Source: Porphyromonas sp. COT-290 OH3588 (GTDB lineage: Bacteria > Bacteroidota > Bacteroidia > Bacteroidales > Porphyromonadaceae). From it: a stretch of DNA of 64,000 nucleotides. Position 1 is the stretch's first letter, and every line of letters begins with the position of its first letter. Positions 26,786 to 38,228 of the stretch are shown here, in pieces. The position numbers were made by a program, and so were the translations under genes. The stretch is from assembly GCF_000769075.1 (NCBI RefSeq), contig NZ_JRFC01000003.1:1-64000 (forward strand). Direction: 5' to 3'. Under the pieces are notes generated by a model. It made no database searches. It saw only the letters and a program-made list of their open reading frames with translations, and was not told where the DNA came from.

Positions 26786-27053
26786 AGGGCTGAAAACAAA
26801 GAGATATAGCAGAGGCTGGTGTCTAGGGAAATGTCGAGCGAAGCCTTGCCACTGACACACAAGCCCAAACAAGAGTAAGATAGAGAGGCAAAACTTAGAT
26901 TTTGGCACTACTTAGAGGCCTCTAGTGCGATGCAGAGCAAGCGCATAGCTAGATCCCAAGCCAAAAGGAACAGCACTGAGGTACCGCGCCACGCCTACGA
27001 GAGAGCTAGTGGCAAGGACTACCCCAAATAGCCAAACAATAATCAACTACATT

Positions 27054-28706
27054 ATGAACAAAGAACTGCACCAAGGGATGAGCCGCTACGCCTCGCTGGC
27101 ACAAGCCCTACTGATAACCTCCCTACTCCTATGCTCTGGAGGTTTAGATCTAAACGCACAAATATCCATGTCACGCCTACAGCCGACCTCTTCGCTACGA
27201 GCAATGGAGGACCCTATCGCAGAGGGGCCGATTGTCCTAGATCACGACGAAGCCTATAAATGCCCCGTACAGGGTGCCTCCGACCAAGGTCGCTACATCT
27301 TTGGATATAGCTTCGACAGCTCTTTTATCTACGACAGAGAGAGCAAGCAGTACACCATACCCAGCACTGGCACACGTGTCATCTATGTCTGGGATAGTGG
27401 TGATGCTGTAGTTTTCGTCAATCAGAATAGCGGTGGTATTCTACCCAAGGGGAGTACGCAGGTCAAGTCCTTCACGTCGCCAAAAGCAGACTATCCCTAC
27501 GTTGGTCCCATCTATGCGACCTCCAACACCCAATATATTATTGCCAACCTCTCTAATGGGGGCTATCATGTCTTGCCGGCCATCATCAGCCGCAGCGATG
27601 CGGGCACCTATGTAGTCAAGGAGCTACCTGCCCCCAAGGAGGATCTACTCGGGGGAGAAGCACAGTACACCCAAGCACGCTTCTGCGCAGAGGACGGCTC
27701 CATCGTCTATGGAGTACAAGTGGACTGGCATGGCATGTTTCACCGACTAGTACGCTGGGTACGGGACAGCGAAGGTAACTACCACTTCGAGGGTATGCTC
27801 GATGATCTTTTTTTCAACCTGCAAGCCCCCAAACCCGGACCAGAACCTCAGGAGAAAGACTACATCACAGTACCCGATACCGACCCCAAGTATCAAGAGC
27901 AACTGCAAGCCTACCACAAAGCAGCCCAAGAGTGGGCGAAGAAAGTACTCGCACGAACCAAAACGGTTTCATTCTTCTCCAAGAAGCTACAATTCTCTAG
28001 CGATGGCAACTTCATCTGCGGGGCAGTTCGTCAAGCAGAAGACGACGAAACGTACACGAAAGAGTATCCCTTACTCTACGACCTACGTAAGTCCGAAGCA
28101 CAAATCATACGGGATATGGAAGGCTACTGTGCTGTAGATGTTTGGGGAGGCCAACACCTATTTTGCTTTACTGGGGCTCCTCCCATCGGTGGCTCGTCTG
28201 TATGGTCGCTCGCCACTAAGAAGCCTCAAGCCTTCCTCAAATGGCTATCGGCACGGTGTGGTAGAGATCTCAAGAAAGATTTCACCTACGAGAGCATCGA
28301 TGATTTTACAGGAGAGAAAAAGGAAATCACGCTACCGGGCTACCCCACACGCTCTCGAGGAGGGCTAGTAATAACTTTCTTTGGTCTTGGGCAAAGTGAG
28401 GAACATAATGCACGCAATAGTTATTTGGTCTTCAAGAAGCCTTTCGGCACATTTATAGAGGAGGTGCAACCTAGAGAAGCAAACCTCTTCGGAGGCTATC
28501 AGGCTAGCACCAGAGCACTATACACCTCGGCCTCGGGCTGTCAGATCTCCGTCTACGATACCCAAGGGATACTATGCTTCCAAGGCGAGAGCAACACCGA
28601 GGGCGTCTGCCTACTGCCTCAATCACTAACGCAAGGGGCATACATCATCACACTAGTACACCCCAATAAGGGGAATACCTCCGTCAAACTGCATATAGAC
28701 AAGTAA
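27054..28706 (+). CDS. secreted protein with T9SS C-terminal sorting domain
   Basis: 550 residues from the preferred ATG at 27054 (the frame is open to 27009, but the later start gives a proper signal peptide). A hydrophobic core LAQALLITSLLLCSG is followed by a likely cut after LNAQ. The middle (about 40-470) is beta-rich, with no family I recognise. The last ~75 residues match a type A T9SS sorting domain: ISVYDTQGILCFQG, then GAYIITLV and the basic ending SVKLHIDK. The protein should be exported by Sec, then moved to the cell surface by T9SS. It is alone, with a long leader upstream and a GGGGTTGTGTC hairpin downstream. Confidence 0.8.
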   Translation: MNKELHQGMSRYASLAQALLITSLLLCSGGLDLNAQISMSRLQPTSSLRAMEDPIAEGPIVLDHDEAYKCPVQGASDQGRYIFGYSFDSSFIYDRESKQYTIPSTGTRVIYVWDSGDAVVFVNQNSGGILPKGSTQVKSFTSPKADYPYVGPIYATSNTQYIIANLSNGGYHVLPAIISRSDAGTYVVKELPAPKEDLLGGEAQYTQARFCAEDGSIVYGVQVDWHGMFHRLVRWVRDSEGNYHFEGMLDDLFFNLQAPKPGPEPQEKDYITVPDTDPKYQEQLQAYHKAAQEWAKKVLARTKTVSFFSKKLQFSSDGNFICGAVRQAEDDETYTKEYPLLYDLRKSEAQIIRDMEGYCAVDVWGGQHLFCFTGAPPIGGSSVWSLATKKPQAFLKWLSARCGRDLKKDFTYESIDDFTGEKKEITLPGYPTRSRGGLVITFFGLGQSEEHNARNSYLVFKKPFGTFIEEVQPREANLFGGYQASTRALYTSASGCQISVYDTQGILCFQGESNTEGVCLLPQSLTQGAYIITLVHPNKGNTSVKLHIDK

Positions 28707-28744
28707 GGTGTACACCTAGCATTGGGAAGCTCCTAGACTGCTTC

Positions 28745-28779
28745 GGGGTTGTGTCAAAATTCATTTTTGGCACAGCCCC
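28745..28779. terminator. 35-nt hairpin, terminator-like (copy 2)
   Basis: The stem GGGGTTGTGTCAAAA pairs with a right arm ending GGCACAGCCCC, followed by TTTTAATTTTA. It lies 38 nt after the T9SS cargo stop and is the same length as the hairpin at 531-565, next to the same family-B repeat. Confidence 0.75.
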
Positions 28780-28785
28780 TTTTAA

Positions 28786-28870
28786 TTTTAAGGTGTCTTA
28801 GAAGACGCAAGATGCAAGGATTGCGGAAATCGAGAGCAGAGCGGAGCACAGCAGCTTGTACATTATAAAA
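28786..28870 (+). repeat. palindromic intergenic repeat, short form (family B)
   Basis: Starts TTTTAAGGTGTCTTAGAAG and ends around CAGCAGCTTGTACATTAT. It matches both ends of the repeat at 404-529 but lacks much of the central hairpin. It directly follows the 35-nt hairpin. Confidence 0.55.
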
Positions 28871-28962
28871 TAGCGCACATCTATCTGTGGGCTTGGGCAC
28901 TCTGGGTGCAGTACCAGATGACTGGGCTAAAAATCCTCGAGCCTAGAAATTGACCTTTCGCA

Positions 28963-29309
28963 TTTTTAGTTAAAGTATGTAAATAACCTAACCTTAAATT
29001 CGGACGAATGGAGCGGCATTTTGTGGGGGAATTGCTTCACTCTTGCGGAGAAACTCAGAGAGTTTTTTGGGGATTGATGGACCAATACCCAGCGATATGT
29101 CCACTAATCTGAAGAAATTGGTGGGAAGAAATGCCCCAAAACCCGCGTCACTTGGCTAGAAGGGCCCACTCGGAGATACTATCAATCTAATTAATAAAGA
29201 ATTACAAAGAGGCGTTTCTAGAGGGGTATTTTCATCCGTCTAGTACCAAGTGCCAGAATGAGGGCGAGCGGCTTCTAGAGCCCCTTAGGAGGCAAATACG
29301 CCCTCTTCT
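28963..29309 (+). repeat. 348-bp intergenic element, copy 4
   Basis: 347 bp, plus orientation, pointing to htrA. Landmarks by offset: TTTTTAGTTAAAG at 0; GGATTGATGGACCAAT near 108; TATGTCCACTAATC near 133; AATTGGTGGGAAGAAAT after it; ATTTTCATCCGTCTAG near 265; CTTCTAGAGCCCCTTAGG near 310; GGCAAATACG at 328. A tail after the unit (CAACATTCTGAAAACTG, 29341-29357) is shared with copy 5. The minus-strand frame 29285-29530 is not conserved. I see no other feature up to 29543. Confidence 0.8.
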
Positions 29310-29543
29310 CTTTTTCGGCCCGTCGGCAGGAGATCTTCCCAACAACATTCTGAAAACTGCTCGAAAATATAAATCTGCGGAGGGGAGAGCATACCCCCAC
29401 TCCGAATGTTGTTTGACGAGGCTCTGGAGGGAGCCTGTGGGAATTTCGCTGTGTTTTTTGTTATTAAGACAATAGTAGCCGAATAGGCTGCGTTTATCAG
29501 AAGTAATATCAAGATAGAAATAACAACCATTTAGTAAGCAGAT

Positions 29544-31058
29544 ATGAAGAAACTATGGAAAAATTTGGCATATGGTAGTGCCTTGGTAGCTGTGAGTGTG
29601 GTGGCCTCTGCCACTACGGTATTGGTTATGGATGCCGAGAGAGATGATCTCGACGAGATCGCCTACATACACCCCAACCAGTCTACCGCTCTAGACTATG
29701 GCTTCCAGAATACGGCATACAGCCATGGGAGCAAACCCGTAGGGGCAGCCCCAGACCTTACCCCAGCGGCCGAGAGCTCCGTGCTAGCTGTGGTGCACAT
29801 CAAGGTAGAGAAGGAGCAGCAGAGCAGTATGTCGCAGGCAATTGACCCGTTTGAGTTCTTCTTCGGACGTGGCAGCGGTATGCAACGCCGCAATACCCCC
29901 GTGGTGGGCTATGGCTCTGGAGTCATCATCAGCAACGATGGCTACATCATCACCAACAATCATGTGATCGACAATAGCGACAAGGTGAGTGTAACGCTCA
30001 ACGACAACCGTACCTTCAACGCCAAGCTCATCGGCACTGACCCCTCTACGGACATCGCTCTACTGAAAATCGATGCCAAGGAACTCCCAACCATACCTTT
30101 CGGCGACTCAGACAAGCTCCGCCTAGGCGAGTGGGTGCTGGCTGTGGGCAATCCGTTTAACCTAACGGGCACTGTAACGGCAGGAATTATCAGTGCCAAG
30201 AGCCGCAATACGGGCGCAAGTGCGTCGGGACAGCTCAAGGCCGAGGCTTTCATACAAACAGATGCGGCAGTCAATTCGGGCAATAGTGGCGGTGCGCTGG
30301 TCAATGCTGCGGGCGAACTCATCGGGATCAACACGATGATCTACTCCCAGACAGGCAACTATGCAGGCTATTCCTTTGCCGTACCCATCAACATGGCAGC
30401 CAAGGTGGTCGAAGACATCAAGAAGTTTGGCACCGTACAGAGAGCTCTGCTCGGAGTAGCTGGACGTGATGTAGATGCCGACCTCGTCAAGCAGGAGAAT
30501 CTAAAGGTCAATAAAGGATTCTACATAGGCGACTTCTCCGAGATCAGTGCAGCCCTAGCGGCTGGCATCGAGAAGGGGGACGTACTTGTGGCCATCAACA
30601 ACGCTCCCGTGGACAACTTCGGCCAGCTCCAAGAGCAGATTAGCCGCTATCGCCCCGGCGACGTCGTGCAGGTCAAGGTCAATCGTAAGGGTACGGAGAA
30701 GGTCTATAAGGTAACGCTCAAAAATGTAGACGGAGGTCAGGGCGTCATCAAGCAAAATAGCAATGCCGAGCGACTGGGAGCCCAGCTACGTGCCCTAGAC
30801 AGCCAGCAGCTACGCAGCTACGGCCTATCGTATGGGGTAGAGGTGGAGCGCATCTCATCGGGTGCACTCAAGTCGGCAGGCGTCAAGGAGGGCTTCATTA
30901 TCCTCACCGCCAACGACCGCCCCATCAGATCGGTGAGCGACCTAAACAAGGTAGTCAGCCAGACACTTGAAGCCCGTGGACGCTCACAGCGTCTGTACAT
31001 CAGAGGCTTCTATCCTAGATCGGGAGATGTGGTGGCGTACGATGTAGAGCTCAAGTAA
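29544..31058 (+). CDS. htrA: Do/HtrA-family periplasmic serine protease
   Basis: Periplasmic protease/chaperone for misfolded envelope proteins. 504 residues: N-terminal signal or anchor (about 8-28), trypsin-like domain with the triad His140 (TNNHVI), Asp170 (STDIALLKID) and Ser248 (NSGNSGGAL), then two PDZ domains (about 295-390 and 410-500). Length is normal for DegP/DegQ types. Monocistronic: repeat copy 4 is upstream and a hairpin terminator is downstream. I could not pick a convincing -7 box directly upstream. Confidence 0.95.
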   Translation: MKKLWKNLAYGSALVAVSVVASATTVLVMDAERDDLDEIAYIHPNQSTALDYGFQNTAYSHGSKPVGAAPDLTPAAESSVLAVVHIKVEKEQQSSMSQAIDPFEFFFGRGSGMQRRNTPVVGYGSGVIISNDGYIITNNHVIDNSDKVSVTLNDNRTFNAKLIGTDPSTDIALLKIDAKELPTIPFGDSDKLRLGEWVLAVGNPFNLTGTVTAGIISAKSRNTGASASGQLKAEAFIQTDAAVNSGNSGGALVNAAGELIGINTMIYSQTGNYAGYSFAVPINMAAKVVEDIKKFGTVQRALLGVAGRDVDADLVKQENLKVNKGFYIGDFSEISAALAAGIEKGDVLVAINNAPVDNFGQLQEQISRYRPGDVVQVKVNRKGTEKVYKVTLKNVDGGQGVIKQNSNAERLGAQLRALDSQQLRSYGLSYGVEVERISSGALKSAGVKEGFIILTANDRPIRSVSDLNKVVSQTLEARGRSQRLYIRGFYPRSGDVVAYDVELK

Positions 31059-31136
31059 GATATCGCACGAGGGATATATGGCCCTCACGAGTTAGTAGTT
31101 TAGTCAATTAGGTTTGTATTTTTATTCCAAAGAAGC

Positions 31137-31171
31137 AGGCGGGTGTGGAGTTTATTTGGCCACGCCCGCCT
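31137..31171 (+). terminator. terminator of htrA
   Basis: A 12-bp stem (AGGCGGGTGTGG with its partner, one G-T pair) and an 11-nt loop, about 80 nt after the htrA stop. The following sequence is only moderately T-rich. I see nothing else from 31172 to the susB promoter. Confidence 0.7.
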
Positions 31172-31265
31172 TCATTATATGTGGTCTTCCTCGGCAGTAG
31201 CGACTCCCCTTGATGCCAACCGCTAGACCTATCCCCCTTGATTTTTACCAGATATTCGACCTAAT

Positions 31266-31297
31266 TTTGTTTATATAATAAAACATCGCTAAATTTG
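31266..31297 (+). promoter_or_regulatory. promoter of the sus locus
   Basis: TTTG at 31266-31269, a 20-nt spacer and TAAATTTG at 31290-31297. This is a full Bacteroidota consensus match, leaving a leader of about 130 nt before susB. Confidence 0.75.
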
Positions 31298-31381
31298 CGG
31301 GCTTATTTTACATAAATAGAAAATAGAAAAGAAGCATATAGAGAAAAATAAAAACTCATATCCTCGGCTGATAAGATATAA

Positions 31382-33568
<2,187 letters not shown>

Positions 33569-33580
33569 TTCTCTATTCGT

Positions 33581-33616
33581 TATAGGTATGCTGCCGAGCT
33601 CGGCAGCATACCTATA
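33581..33616. terminator. perfect 36-nt palindrome between susB and susC
   Basis: TATAGGTATGCTGCCGAG is followed immediately by its exact reverse complement, an 18-bp stem. No T-run follows. It lies in the 99-bp susB-susC gap and could partly terminate transcription, protect the upstream mRNA end or bind a protein. Confidence 0.6.
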
Positions 33617-33667
33617 GCGTTGGAGCACCTAGACCAGCGTACAGAATAACACTCAAATCCAATTTAT

Positions 33668-36634
33668 ATGAAACAAGGTAACATCAAAGCCAGAGCTTTT
33701 TGGTTCGTATTGGCTACGTTGCTATTTGTCCATACGTCTTGGGCTCAGGATATCCTGCTCAAAGGCGCAGTGGTGGATAGCAAGGGCGAGAGCATCATCG
33801 GTGCGTCTATTCGCCTCAAAGGCAATCCCAGCGTAGGGACAGTAACCGACTTCGATGGCAACTTCCAACTCAAGGCACCCAAATCGGAGACACTGTTGAT
33901 CTCATACATCGGCTACGTCAATCAAGAGATAGCAGTAGCCACAGCGGTTAGCCCTCTGCGCATTGTCTTGCAAGAAGACAATCAGACCCTCAAGGAGGTC
34001 GTAGTCATCGGCTATGGGTCGATGCAAAAAAAGGATCTAACGGGATCTATCACAAGCATCAACGAGAAGAACTTCCAGAAGGGAGCCATCTCTACTCCCG
34101 GCGAGCTCCTCGTCGGCAAGGTAGCAGGTGTGCAGATCACGCCCGACGGCTCTCCCGGTGGTGCGAGCAAGATTCGCATTCGTGGTGGTGCTTCGCTCAA
34201 TGCTAGCAACGATCCACTCATCGTCATCGACGGTGTACCCATTGACAATAGTGCAGCTGCTGGCGCTCCTAGTGTACTAAGCTCAATCAACCCGCAGGAC
34301 ATCGCCTCGATGAACGTGCTCAAGGACGCCTCGGCTACGGCGATCTACGGTTCGCGTGCTTCCAATGGGGTAATCATCATCACCACCAAGCGCGGTAAGA
34401 TGGGGCAGGATCTGCAAATCAACTTCTCGACGACCAACTCCATTGCACATGCTTCTAAGCTCGTCGATGTACTCGGTGCCGATGCCTTCCGCAAGCTCGT
34501 TACCGAGATCGACCCAAGCCGCAAGACTATGCTAGGCTCTGCCAATACCAACTGGCAGCGTGAGATCTACCAAGCAGCCTTTGGTACGGACAATAACTTG
34601 AGCGTTAGCGGTGCAGTGGGCATGATTCCTTTCCGTGCCTCGATCGGCTACTACGACCAGAATGGTGTGCTCAAGACCGACAACATGAAACGTGTGAGCA
34701 CGGGTATCAGCCTCAACCCTCGCTTTCTAGACAACCATCTGGCCATCGACGCCAACCTCAAGGTGTCTGGCACGAAGAATCGCTTCGCTGACAGAAGTGC
34801 GATCGGTGATGCCGTGACTTTCGACCCTACACAGCCAATCTTCGCAGACGGCTTCGAGCAGTTCGGGGGCTACTTCACTTGGATGAACGGCGACAAGATC
34901 AATGCCCTCTCTCCTGTAAACCCCGTGGCTAAGCTCAACCTAAGGGACAACAACAGTAATGTACTCCGCTCTCTCGGTAGTATGAAGATCGACTATCAGA
35001 CGTTCTTCCTCCCCGAGCTACGCTTTAGCCTCAACCTTGGCTACGACTATACACATGGCAAGGGTAAGATCTTCGTCCCTGAGCAGGCCTCTTGGGAATG
35101 GAACCGAGGCACGACTCCGGGTAAGGGTGGAACAAACAATGAGTACGAACAGAAGAAAGTCAATCTACTGCTAGACTTCTACGCCAACTACGCCAAAGAA
35201 ATCGAGTCGCTCAAGAGCCGCATCGATGTGATGGCAGGTTACTCCTATCAAGACTGGAAGACGACGGACTACAAGTTCGCCGACCGCACAGCCTCTGGCG
35301 AGGTCGTGAGCAAACCAATCTTCCCCGTAGACTATCCACAGAATACGCTAGTTTCTGGTTATGCACGTCTGAACTACAGTTTGATGAACCGCTACCTCTT
35401 CACCGCAACAGTCCGTGCCGACGGATCTTCACGCTTCAGCAAGGAGAACCGCTGGGGTATCTTCCCCTCGTTGGCTCTGGCTTGGCGTATGAAGGAGGAA
35501 GGCTTCCTCAAGGACGTTGATGCGATCAACGACCTCAAACTACGCCTTGGCTACGGTGTGACGGGTCAGCAGGACGGCATCGCCAACTACAGCTATCTCA
35601 TGGGCTACTACCTGAGCCAGAATACAGCGATGTATCAGTTCGGCGACAAGTTCTACAATATGTATCGCCCAGCAGCCTACGACAAGGACATCAAGTGGGA
35701 ACAAACAGAGACCTACAACGTCGGTCTTGACTATGCGTTCCTCAACAACCGCATCTCTGGTACGGTAGATGTGTACTACAAAAACACCAAGGACCTACTC
35801 AACGAAGTGCCTATCCCTGCAGGGTCAAACTTCTCAAACAAACTGCTGACCAACGTAGGTAACATTACGAATAAGGGGATTGAGTTCACGATCAACGCTA
35901 CACCAGTACAGACTAAGGACTTCAACTGGGAAGTGAGCATGAACTTCACGATCAACGACACCAAGATCACTAAGCTCAACCTCACCGAGGATCCCAACTA
36001 TCTAGGGGTGCTACACGGTGGTGTGACTGGCGGCACTGGCAACAACATTCAGATCCACTCTGTAGGCCACACACCCGGTTCGTTCTTCGTATTCAAGCAG
36101 CTCTACGACCCATCGGGCAAGCCTATCGAGGGTGCATACGCAGACCTCAATGGCGATGGCCTCTACAACGAGAAGGATCGCTACCACTTCAATTCGCCCA
36201 ACCCCGATCTATTCATGGGCTTCTCCACAAGCTTGACCTATGGCAAATGGTCGCTCTCGACAGCTCTACGTGCTAGCTTCGGCAACTACATCTACGACAA
36301 TATATCCTCCTTCATGGCCGTGAAGAACGAAGTCGTGAATCCCAATAGCTTCCTGCGCAACACGACGAGCGAGATCTACAAGAGTGGCTTCGCTACTGGG
36401 CAGTATATGTCGGACTACTATATCCACAATGCCTCATTCTTGCGCATGGACAACCTCACCCTCGGCTACGACTTCGGCAAGATCTTCGGTAAGACAAACC
36501 TAAGAGCAACGGCTACGGTGCAGAATGTCTTCACGCTAAGTGGCTACAAGGGCATGAACCCAGAGCACGCAATCGATATGCAGCTCTACCCAGTGCCTCG
36601 CACTTACTCGCTCAACCTATCGCTAACGCTCTAG
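33668..36634 (+). CDS. susC: SusC-type TonB-dependent outer-membrane transporter
   Basis: Imports malto-oligosaccharides across the outer membrane using TonB energy. 988 residues: signal peptide (cut near SWAQ, about 26), a carboxypeptidase-like regulatory domain (about 30-105, with GTVTDFDGNFQL), a TonB box/plug (LKEVVVIGYGSMQKKDLTG near 113-131) and a 22-strand barrel. The barrel carries typical motifs such as NDLKLRLGYGVTGQQ and ends in a strand (YSLNLSLTL). It pairs with SusD 25 nt downstream. The starch assignment comes from the neighbours, not from SusC itself. Confidence 0.94.
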   Translation: MKQGNIKARAFWFVLATLLFVHTSWAQDILLKGAVVDSKGESIIGASIRLKGNPSVGTVTDFDGNFQLKAPKSETLLISYIGYVNQEIAVATAVSPLRIVLQEDNQTLKEVVVIGYGSMQKKDLTGSITSINEKNFQKGAISTPGELLVGKVAGVQITPDGSPGGASKIRIRGGASLNASNDPLIVIDGVPIDNSAAAGAPSVLSSINPQDIASMNVLKDASATAIYGSRASNGVIIITTKRGKMGQDLQINFSTTNSIAHASKLVDVLGADAFRKLVTEIDPSRKTMLGSANTNWQREIYQAAFGTDNNLSVSGAVGMIPFRASIGYYDQNGVLKTDNMKRVSTGISLNPRFLDNHLAIDANLKVSGTKNRFADRSAIGDAVTFDPTQPIFADGFEQFGGYFTWMNGDKINALSPVNPVAKLNLRDNNSNVLRSLGSMKIDYQTFFLPELRFSLNLGYDYTHGKGKIFVPEQASWEWNRGTTPGKGGTNNEYEQKKVNLLLDFYANYAKEIESLKSRIDVMAGYSYQDWKTTDYKFADRTASGEVVSKPIFPVDYPQNTLVSGYARLNYSLMNRYLFTATVRADGSSRFSKENRWGIFPSLALAWRMKEEGFLKDVDAINDLKLRLGYGVTGQQDGIANYSYLMGYYLSQNTAMYQFGDKFYNMYRPAAYDKDIKWEQTETYNVGLDYAFLNNRISGTVDVYYKNTKDLLNEVPIPAGSNFSNKLLTNVGNITNKGIEFTINATPVQTKDFNWEVSMNFTINDTKITKLNLTEDPNYLGVLHGGVTGGTGNNIQIHSVGHTPGSFFVFKQLYDPSGKPIEGAYADLNGDGLYNEKDRYHFNSPNPDLFMGFSTSLTYGKWSLSTALRASFGNYIYDNISSFMAVKNEVVNPNSFLRNTTSEIYKSGFATGQYMSDYYIHNASFLRMDNLTLGYDFGKIFGKTNLRATATVQNVFTLSGYKGMNPEHAIDMQLYPVPRTYSLNLSLTL

Positions 36635-36659
36635 AGAGGGCATCAACTACGTAATTTGT

Positions 36660-38216
36660 ATGAATAAGCATATCAACAAAAAAGGTATCCTAGTAGCAGC
36701 ATTAGGTGCGCTCATAGGGCTATCGGCCTGCGTCAAAGACCTTGATCGTAGACCAACCAACATCACGACATCCGAGAATATCCTCAGCTCTGGCGAGTCT
36801 ACTAAGCAAGCACTTGCCAAGGTATACGGTGCATTTGCCCTCACGGGCAACGAAGGCCCCGCAGGGCAAGGCGACGTAGCAGGCATAGACGAAGGCTTCA
36901 GTGACTTCTTCCGCAATTTCTTCAACCTGCAGGAGCTCTGCACGGACGAGGCAATCTGCACATGGAGCGATGATGGTCTACCCGACCTACACAACCTAAA
37001 CTGGTCTTCGTCCAACCCCTTCGTCAAAGGACTCTACTACCGCAGCCTGTATCAGATCAAACTCGCAGTAAACTTCCTTGAGCTTACCGAGAGCAAGGCT
37101 AGCGACCCTACGATCAAGCAGTACAGAGCCGAAGCGCGTTTCCTTCGTGCCTTCCAGTACTGGATAATGATGGATCTATTCGGCAACCCGCCCATGATCG
37201 ATCAGCAGCTCGGTACAGGGAAAGTATTCCCCAAGCAGATCCAGCGTGCCGATCTATTCAAGCACATCGAGAGCGAACTCAAAGAGATCGAGAATGATCT
37301 GGCAGCACCTCGCACCAACGAATATGGTCGTGCTGATAAGGCCGCCGCTTGGGCACTACTCTCTCGTATGTATCTCAATGCCGAGGTGTACACGGGGACA
37401 GAGCGCTATGCCGATGCAGCCGAATATGCCGAGCGTGTAATCCTCTCTGGCTACAAGCTAGCAGAACAGTACGCTTCCCTATTCCGTGCGGACAACGATG
37501 TCAATAACCCAGAGACAATCTTAGCCATTGGCTACGACGGCATCAACAGCAAGAACTGGGGTGGTGCAACATTCCTAGTCAACGGCTCGACGAATGCCGA
37601 TATTCAGAAGACGCTCGGCGTCAATATGGGTGTCGATGGCGGTTGGGGTGGCAATCGTGCCACATCTGCCCTAGTAGCTCAGTTCGAGGGAGCTGACAAG
37701 GAAGACGGCCGCTACCTCATGGATCACAGAGAGCTCAACATTCAGAAAGTATCGGACATCATGCAGGGGGTATGGATCACTAAGTTCCGCAACGTGAAGT
37801 CCGACGGCTCTGCTGCCAAGCACAATACTTTTGTCGATACGGACTTCCCTCTTTTCCGTCTGGCCGAGATGTACCTCAACTACGCTGAGGCTTCTGTAAG
37901 GGGCAAGGCTGATGCGAGCAAGGGGCTTGAGTATTTCAATAGACTACGCCAGAGAGCCTATGGCAATAGCAATGGTGCTATGCGCAGTATCTCGCTCGAT
38001 ATTCTCCTGAAGGAGCGTGCCCGCGAGCTATACTGGGAGTGCCTCCGTCGTACTGACCTCATCCGCTTCGGCAAATTCACCTCTGGCGAATATCTCTGGC
38101 CATGGAAGGGCGGTATCGCGGAGGGTCGCGGTGTAGAAGATCACTACAAGCTCTACCCTCTGCCTGCCGACGATGTACAGTCCAATAGAAACCTCAAGCA
38201 GAATCCCAAATACTAA
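36660..38216 (+). CDS. susD: SusD-type surface glycan-binding lipoprotein
   Basis: 518 residues with a lipoprotein signal ending in LSAC (Cys about 22). The helical TPR-like SusD fold is visible in YRAEARFLRAFQYWIMMDLF, the FRLAEMYLNYAEAS repeat and the C-terminal LLKERARELYWECLRRTDLIRF, all hallmark SusD/RagB stretches. It caps the SusC barrel from outside and captures the oligosaccharide. It lies 25 nt after susC and 12 nt before susE. Confidence 0.94.
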   Translation: MNKHINKKGILVAALGALIGLSACVKDLDRRPTNITTSENILSSGESTKQALAKVYGAFALTGNEGPAGQGDVAGIDEGFSDFFRNFFNLQELCTDEAICTWSDDGLPDLHNLNWSSSNPFVKGLYYRSLYQIKLAVNFLELTESKASDPTIKQYRAEARFLRAFQYWIMMDLFGNPPMIDQQLGTGKVFPKQIQRADLFKHIESELKEIENDLAAPRTNEYGRADKAAAWALLSRMYLNAEVYTGTERYADAAEYAERVILSGYKLAEQYASLFRADNDVNNPETILAIGYDGINSKNWGGATFLVNGSTNADIQKTLGVNMGVDGGWGGNRATSALVAQFEGADKEDGRYLMDHRELNIQKVSDIMQGVWITKFRNVKSDGSAAKHNTFVDTDFPLFRLAEMYLNYAEASVRGKADASKGLEYFNRLRQRAYGNSNGAMRSISLDILLKERARELYWECLRRTDLIRFGKFTSGEYLWPWKGGIAEGRGVEDHYKLYPLPADDVQSNRNLKQNPKY

Positions 38217-38228
38217 TCTAGCATCTGT

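Noticed and set aside
26890-26960. possible seventh copy of the 348-bp element (TTAGAGGCCTCTAG)
   Set aside because: Only a short match; neither the central hairpin nor the start motif lies at the right offset.
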